DNA of 17,404 bases from an uncultured Selenomonas sp. Its GTDB lineage: Bacteria; Bacillota; Negativicutes; Selenomonadales; Selenomonadaceae. Below are positions 13,946 through 17,404 of this stretch, piece by piece. The stretch's first letter is position 1. The number at the start of each line of letters is the position of its first letter. The notes under the pieces are model-generated. The model saw only the letters and a list, made by a program, of their open reading frames with translations. It searched no databases and was not told the DNA's origin. The translations under genes were made by a program, and so were the position numbers. The DNA is taken from the NCBI GenBank assembly GCA_937915915.1, contig CALGGN010000246.1:1-17404 (forward strand). The letters run 5' to 3'.

Positions 13946-16411
13946 ATGAACTATCAAAATCGCTTTACGAATCGGGCCATCAAGGCCATTGAATACGCGC
14001 AGTATGAAGCGCAGAATCTGGAACGGGACTATATCGGCACGGAGCATATCCTGCTGGGCCTGCTGCACGAACGGGCGGGCATCGCGGCGCGCGCGATGGA
14101 GGCGCAGGGGCTGGACTTTCAGGAAGTGCGGAAACAGGTGGAGCGCCTGCAGGTGAACGATGAGGAAGATACGGCGGATAATCCCTACTATACTCCCGTC
14201 GCCAAGCGTGTCATGGAGATGACGGTGCAGGAGGCGCAGGAGCTGGGGCACAACTACATCGGCACAGAGCATATGCTGCTGAGCCTGCTGCATGAGCAGG
14301 ACGGGGCGGCCTATCAGGTGCTGCGGTCCATGGACGTGGATGTGGACGCACTGCGGGAGGCTGTGCTTTCCTATGTGGGGAAACCCCAGTGGCGCGAAAT
14401 GCGCGGCACCGGCAAGGAAAAGAAGCAAAAGAGCAAAACCAAGACACCGTTTTTGGATCAATACGGACGCAACCTCAATGAACTGGCGAAGCAGGACAAG
14501 CTGGATCCCGTGATCGGCCGTGAGGCCGAAATCGAACGGGTGATCCAGATCCTTGCGCGCCGTACGAAGAACAATCCGATTCTTCTGGGAGAGCCGGGAG
14601 TCGGGAAGACTGCGATTGCGGAGGGGCTTGCCCAGCGTATCGTGCAGGAGGCTGTTCCGCACATACTCATGCACAAGCGGGTCGTTTCCCTTTCCACGTC
14701 GTCTCTGGTAGCAGGTGCGAAATACCGCGGGGAATTCGAGGAACGGCTGCAGAATATGGTGCAGGAGATCCGGAAATCGGGAGACGTGCTGCTCTTTATT
14801 GACGAGATTCATACCCTGGTCGGGGCGGGCGGCTCGGAGGGGGCCTTGGATGCGGCGAATATCCTGAAACCTGCCCTTTCCCGGGGAGAGATCCAGATCA
14901 TCGGCGCCACCACGCTGGATGAGTACAAGAAGTATCTGGAAAAGGATGCGGCGCTTTCCCGCAGGTTCCAGACCATTCTGGTAGAGGAGCCGTCCTCTGA
15001 GGATGCGCTGAAGATCCTGTTCGGGCTTCGGAGCAGGTATGAGGAGTTCCATCATGCGAAGATCGAGGATGAAGCGCTGGATGCGGCGGTCAAGCTGTCC
15101 AAGCGGTATATCAGCGACAGATTCCTGCCGGACAAGGCCATCGACCTGATGGATGAGGCGGCTTCCAAGGCGCGCATGCGTACCGCATCGCAGCCGGCGC
15201 AGCTGAAGGAAATCGAGGAACGCCTGAGGAAACTCGAGCTTGAGAAGGAAGCCGCGATCACGGCGCAGGAATTCGAGCATGCGGCGCATATCCGGGATGC
15301 AGAGCAGCAGATGAAGCAGGAAATGGAGAGCGTCCGGAATTTGTGGGAGCGGCAGGGGAAATCCTATGTCACGGTCACGGCAAGGGATATTGCAGATGCT
15401 GCCGCTCTTTGGACGGGGATTCCGGTGCATCAAATCGCCGCGAAGGAGTCCGAACGTCTGCTGCACATCGAAAAAGCGCTGGAAACGCGCGTCATCGGGC
15501 AGAAAGAGCCGGTTCGCGCATTGGCAAAGGCCATCCGCCGCGGACGTGCGGGGCTCAAGGATCCGAAACGGCCCATTGGCAGCTTTATTTTCCTGGGGCC
15601 GACCGGGGTCGGGAAGACGGAGCTGTGCCGGGCGCTGGGAGAGGCCATGTTCGGGGATGAGGATGCCGTCATTCGCCTGGATATGAGCGAATATATGGAG
15701 AAGCATACCGTATCCCGGCTGGTGGGTTCCCCGCCCGGATACGTCGGCTTTGAGGAAGGCGGTCAGCTGACGGAGGCGGTTCGCCGGAAGCCCTACAGCG
15801 TGGTGCTGCTGGATGAGGTGGAGAAGGCGCATCCGGACGTGTTTAACATCCTGCTGCAGATCATGGAGGACGGGCGCCTGACGGACAACACGGGACGCGT
15901 GGTTTCCTTTAAGAACACCATCGTGGTCATGACCTCCAACGCCGGCGCCCACGCCATCAAAAACGGCCGCTCCCTGGGCTTCGGGGCGGAAGCCAAGGCC
16001 AACCCCGCCAACTACGAGGCCATGAAGGACTCGGTGATGAAGGAGGTGGGCGAGGTTTTCCGGCCGGAATTCATCAACCGGGTGGATGAGATCATCGTCT
16101 TCCATCCCCTGACCGAGGAGGACATCCACACCATTACGGATATGATGCTGCGCCAGGTGGCCGACCGGCTGAAGGAGCAGGACATCACCCTGAAGTGGGA
16201 TAAGCGGGTCACGGACAAGCTGAGCCAGGAGGGCTACGATCCCAAATTCGGCGCGCGGCCCCTGCGCCGCCTGATCCAGCGGACGGTGGAGGACACCCTC
16301 AGCGAGGCCCTGCTGGACGGCCGCATCCTGCTGGGCAGCCCCGCCCGCATGACCGTAAAGGACGGAGAAATCCGCATCGCTCCGCCGAAGGTCAGCACGG
16401 TATCCAAATAA
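13946..16411 (+). CDS. clpC: ATP-dependent unfoldase ClpC (possibly chimeric 3' end)
   Basis: Hsp100 unfoldase of 821 residues that feeds substrates to ClpP. The N domain has two GTEH repeats (E33 and E108), which in Bacillus ClpC bind phospho-arginine. D1 has Walker A GEPGVGKT at 215-222 and Walker B LLFIDEIH at 282-289. The M domain/UVR region is about 415-460. D2 has GPTGVGKT at 551-558, pore GYVG at 598-601 and VVLLDEV at 619-625, then the usual C-terminal RPLRRLIQR block. GAGGTGA precedes the ATG at 13946. The frame is intact and the length normal, but GC content and codon choice change sharply near 15840-15960 (codons about 632-672), so the last about 150 residues may come from another genome. 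Confidence 0.9.
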   Translation: MNYQNRFTNRAIKAIEYAQYEAQNLERDYIGTEHILLGLLHERAGIAARAMEAQGLDFQEVRKQVERLQVNDEEDTADNPYYTPVAKRVMEMTVQEAQELGHNYIGTEHMLLSLLHEQDGAAYQVLRSMDVDVDALREAVLSYVGKPQWREMRGTGKEKKQKSKTKTPFLDQYGRNLNELAKQDKLDPVIGREAEIERVIQILARRTKNNPILLGEPGVGKTAIAEGLAQRIVQEAVPHILMHKRVVSLSTSSLVAGAKYRGEFEERLQNMVQEIRKSGDVLLFIDEIHTLVGAGGSEGALDAANILKPALSRGEIQIIGATTLDEYKKYLEKDAALSRRFQTILVEEPSSEDALKILFGLRSRYEEFHHAKIEDEALDAAVKLSKRYISDRFLPDKAIDLMDEAASKARMRTASQPAQLKEIEERLRKLELEKEAAITAQEFEHAAHIRDAEQQMKQEMESVRNLWERQGKSYVTVTARDIADAAALWTGIPVHQIAAKESERLLHIEKALETRVIGQKEPVRALAKAIRRGRAGLKDPKRPIGSFIFLGPTGVGKTELCRALGEAMFGDEDAVIRLDMSEYMEKHTVSRLVGSPPGYVGFEEGGQLTEAVRRKPYSVVLLDEVEKAHPDVFNILLQIMEDGRLTDNTGRVVSFKNTIVVMTSNAGAHAIKNGRSLGFGAEAKANPANYEAMKDSVMKEVGEVFRPEFINRVDEIIVFHPLTEEDIHTITDMMLRQVADRLKEQDITLKWDKRVTDKLSQEGYDPKFGARPLRRLIQRTVEDTLSEALLDGRILLGSPARMTVKDGEIRIAPPKVSTVSK
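15840..15960. other. Composition break inside clpC
   Basis: Bases 15661-15720 contain 31 G/C of 60. Bases 15961-16020 contain 42 of 60, and 16261-16320 contain 44 of 60. Alanine codons shift from a mix of GCG, GCC, GCA and GCT to nearly all GCC, and threonine from mostly ACG to mostly ACC. The break lies over the most conserved part of the second ATPase domain (the DEVEKAHPDVFN block), the sort of place where sequences of two species can be joined in frame. Confidence 0.6.
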
Positions 16412-16454
16412 AGCGGCGGAATCGCCGTGATAATCAATTGAGGAGGAAACTGCA

Positions 16455-16850
16455 ATGCTCGAGGAACTGAAAAAACAGGTATATGAAGCGAACATGATGC
16501 TGCCGGCGTACCATCTGGTCACCTTCACCTGGGGCAACGTCTCCGGCATCGACCGGGAGAAGGGGCTCTTCGTCATCAAGCCCAGCGGCGTTCCCTACGA
16601 GGAGCTGAAGCCGGAGGACATGGTGGTCATGGACCTGGCCGGGAATCAGGTGGAAGGGGACCTGAACCCCTCCACGGATACCCCCACCCACGCCGAACTC
16701 TACCGCCGCTTTCCGGCAATCGGCGGCGTGGTTCACACCCACTCCCGCTGGGCCACCATCTGGGCCCAGAGCGGCCGGGACATTCCCGCCTACGGCACCA
16801 CCCACGCGGACTATATCTATGGCCCCGTGCCCTGCTGCCGCGACCTGACG
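16455..16850 (+). pseudogene. araD: Truncated L-ribulose-5-phosphate 4-epimerase (AraD) fragment
   Basis: The first 132 residues match class II aldolase/AraD, which interconverts L-ribulose 5-phosphate and D-xylulose 5-phosphate. Visible motifs are VTFTWGNVSGIDRE, FVIKPSGVPYEELKPEDMVV, STDTPTH, GGVVHTHS (zinc ligands H94 and H96), AYGTTHADYIYGPVPC. Similarity stops at about residue 132 (16850) of an expected about 230. The frame then runs 20 residues of unrelated sequence to a stop at 16913. The third zinc-binding His and the C-terminal catalytic part are missing, so this product cannot be functional. A good ribosome site (GAGGAGG, 16440-16446) precedes the ATG. It shares the GC-rich style of the clpC 3' end and is 43 bases after clpC. 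Confidence 0.75.
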
Positions 16851-17041
16851 GCGGACGGGATGCCGTCGCATCCTCCGAGCCGGATTGCCCGCGGCCCGGC
16901 GCGGACGAGATGAGGACGGTCCGCCGGCAGCTCGAGTCCCTTCGGCGGGAGGTCGTGGACGGCTCCGAGCGCCTTGAGCTCCTGATGCTTCGTCTCATGG
17001 ACTCAAGGGGGGAGAAGAGGGGGCAGGAAAATGTTCGGTGA
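16850..17041 (+). CDS. C-terminal fragment of an unrecognised gene
   Basis: After AraD similarity ends, a different plus frame (stop 17039-17041) reads about 63 residues that end in RTVRRQLESLRREVV, LELLMLRLMDSRGEKRGQENVR, a charged helical segment. It has no good start of its own: the first ATG is at 16910 without a ribosome site. Its stop overlaps the next gene's ATG by 11 bases, so these two look like natural operon neighbours joined to araD from elsewhere. I do not recognise the family; a short phage or accessory protein is possible. Confidence 0.35.
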   Translation, partial: GGRDAVASSEPDCPRPGADEMRTVRRQLESLRREVVDGSERLELLMLRLMDSRGEKRGQENVR

Positions 17042-17404
17042 AAAGGCAATGAAGACCCTGTCCCGGATCCGGGACGTGGCGGTGCCGCTCGTGTACGCGT
17101 GCACGTGCCTGCTGGCGGCGGCGATCGTGCTTTTGACGGTGCTGCTGGTATTCGGGAACCGGAACAGCAGTCAGAACACCCGGTTCCAGGCGGAGCTGCG
17201 GCAGATGAACCAGCGGGCCGCCGCCGACACCCGGCAGGCGGTGGTGGAATCCATGTCCGCCATGGGGCAGAGCCTGACCACGGGAGTCCACACCATGGGC
17301 CAGAGCATCACCGACAGCGTCCGCACCATGGGAGAAGGGCTCACCGCCAACGTGCGCACCATGGGGGACGGCGTCAACGTCCGCATTGACGGTATGAAGC
17401 AGTC
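17031..17404 (+). CDS. N-terminal membrane/coiled-coil protein, possibly RmuC-like (partial)
   Basis: The first 124 residues of a protein cut by the window end. A hydrophobic segment (about 16-43, LVYACTCLLAAAIVLLTVLLVF) is followed by a polar helix (FQAELRQMNQRAAADTRQAV) and then four near-identical 11-residue repeats starting MGxxxxxxVxT, the pattern of a long right-handed coiled coil. A membrane anchor followed by coiled coil ending RIDGMKQ fits RmuC-type DNA recombination proteins and also some phage or envelope proteins; the nuclease-like domain that would decide is outside the window. GCAGGAAA precedes the ATG at 17031. Confidence 0.5.
   Translation, partial: MFGEKAMKTLSRIRDVAVPLVYACTCLLAAAIVLLTVLLVFGNRNSSQNTRFQAELRQMNQRAAADTRQAVVESMSAMGQSLTTGVHTMGQSITDSVRTMGEGLTANVRTMGDGVNVRIDGMKQ
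17262..17393 (+). repeat. Four tandem 33-base repeats coding 11-residue units
   Basis: Units at 17262-17294, 17295-17327, 17328-17360 and 17361-17393 each begin ATGGG and encode MGQSLTTGVHT, MGQSITDSVRT, MGEGLTANVRT and MGDGVNVRIDG. The third base varies more than the first two, so the repeat is kept at protein level. It may continue beyond the window. Confidence 0.8.

Noticed and set aside
16413..16428. GCGGCG-GAAT-CGCCGT hairpin after clpC
   Set aside because: Six-base stem with no following T-run; not a convincing terminator.
13736..16579. Very long open frame (947 codons) on the minus strand opposite clpC
   Set aside because: It is the complement of a conserved ClpC frame; GC-rich codon bias removes stops in that antisense frame. 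Its translation shows no domain and is full of His, Leu, Arg and Gln runs.
1..17404. CRISPR arrays, tRNA/rRNA genes, riboswitches, transposases
   Set aside because: None seen: no regular spaced repeats, no cloverleaf or rRNA-like stretch recognised, and no transposase or integrase motif in any frame.

Overview
The window looks like chromosomal DNA of a GC-rich Firmicute. The ctsR-mcsA-mcsB-clpC stress operon and the Shine-Dalgarno-led, tightly packed genes point to Firmicutes. The overall protein flavour and moderate-to-high GC suggest Negativicutes/Selenomonadales (Selenomonas- or Mitsuokella-like), but that placement is an inference from pattern memory, not a search. Almost everything lies on the plus strand.

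Layout: (1) 93-665, minus strand: a small zinc-ribbon membrane protein with an Asp/Tyr/Ser-rich tail and its terminator. (2) 875-1924: mnmA, tRNA 2-thiouridylase. (3) 2028-5977: a five-gene operon holding a membrane-anchored DUF2939-like protein, a DUF3783 protein, and a complete NitT/TauT-type ABC importer (lipoprotein, ATPase, permease). (4) 5986-8805: promoter, then tsaE-tsaB-rimI-tsaD, then a terminator. Three of these genes belong to the t6A tRNA modification pathway, and rimI is its usual neighbour. (5) 8897-9635: an AT-rich UPF0175/PIN-domain (DUF3368) toxin-antitoxin-like pair that appears to be inserted. (6) 9632-11740: a MtlR/BglG-type PTS-controlled regulator with no PTS genes beside it. 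(7) 11782-16411: the ctsR-mcsA-mcsB-clpC protein quality-control operon, with a near-consensus promoter and CtsR-like direct repeats around it. (8) 16455-17404: a truncated araD, the tail of an unrecognised gene, and the start of a membrane/coiled-coil protein, possibly RmuC-like.

The 3' end is suspect. Base composition jumps from about 52-58% to about 70% GC inside the conserved second ATPase domain of clpC (near 15840-15960). AraD homology then stops abruptly near 16850, and the sequence continues in another frame with unrelated genes. This is best explained by a chimeric assembly or recombination with foreign DNA, so gene order after about 15.9 kb should not be trusted.

The most interesting biology is in the stress operon. 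McsB carries Trp where Bacillus McsB has Cys167, Asp where it has catalytic Glu212, and no RDxxRA phospho-arginine docking motif. CtsR has a Leu in its glycine-rich heat-sensing wing. The operator half-sites repeat every 8 bp rather than the classic 10. Together these suggest a diverged version of the CtsR/McsB/ClpC circuit.
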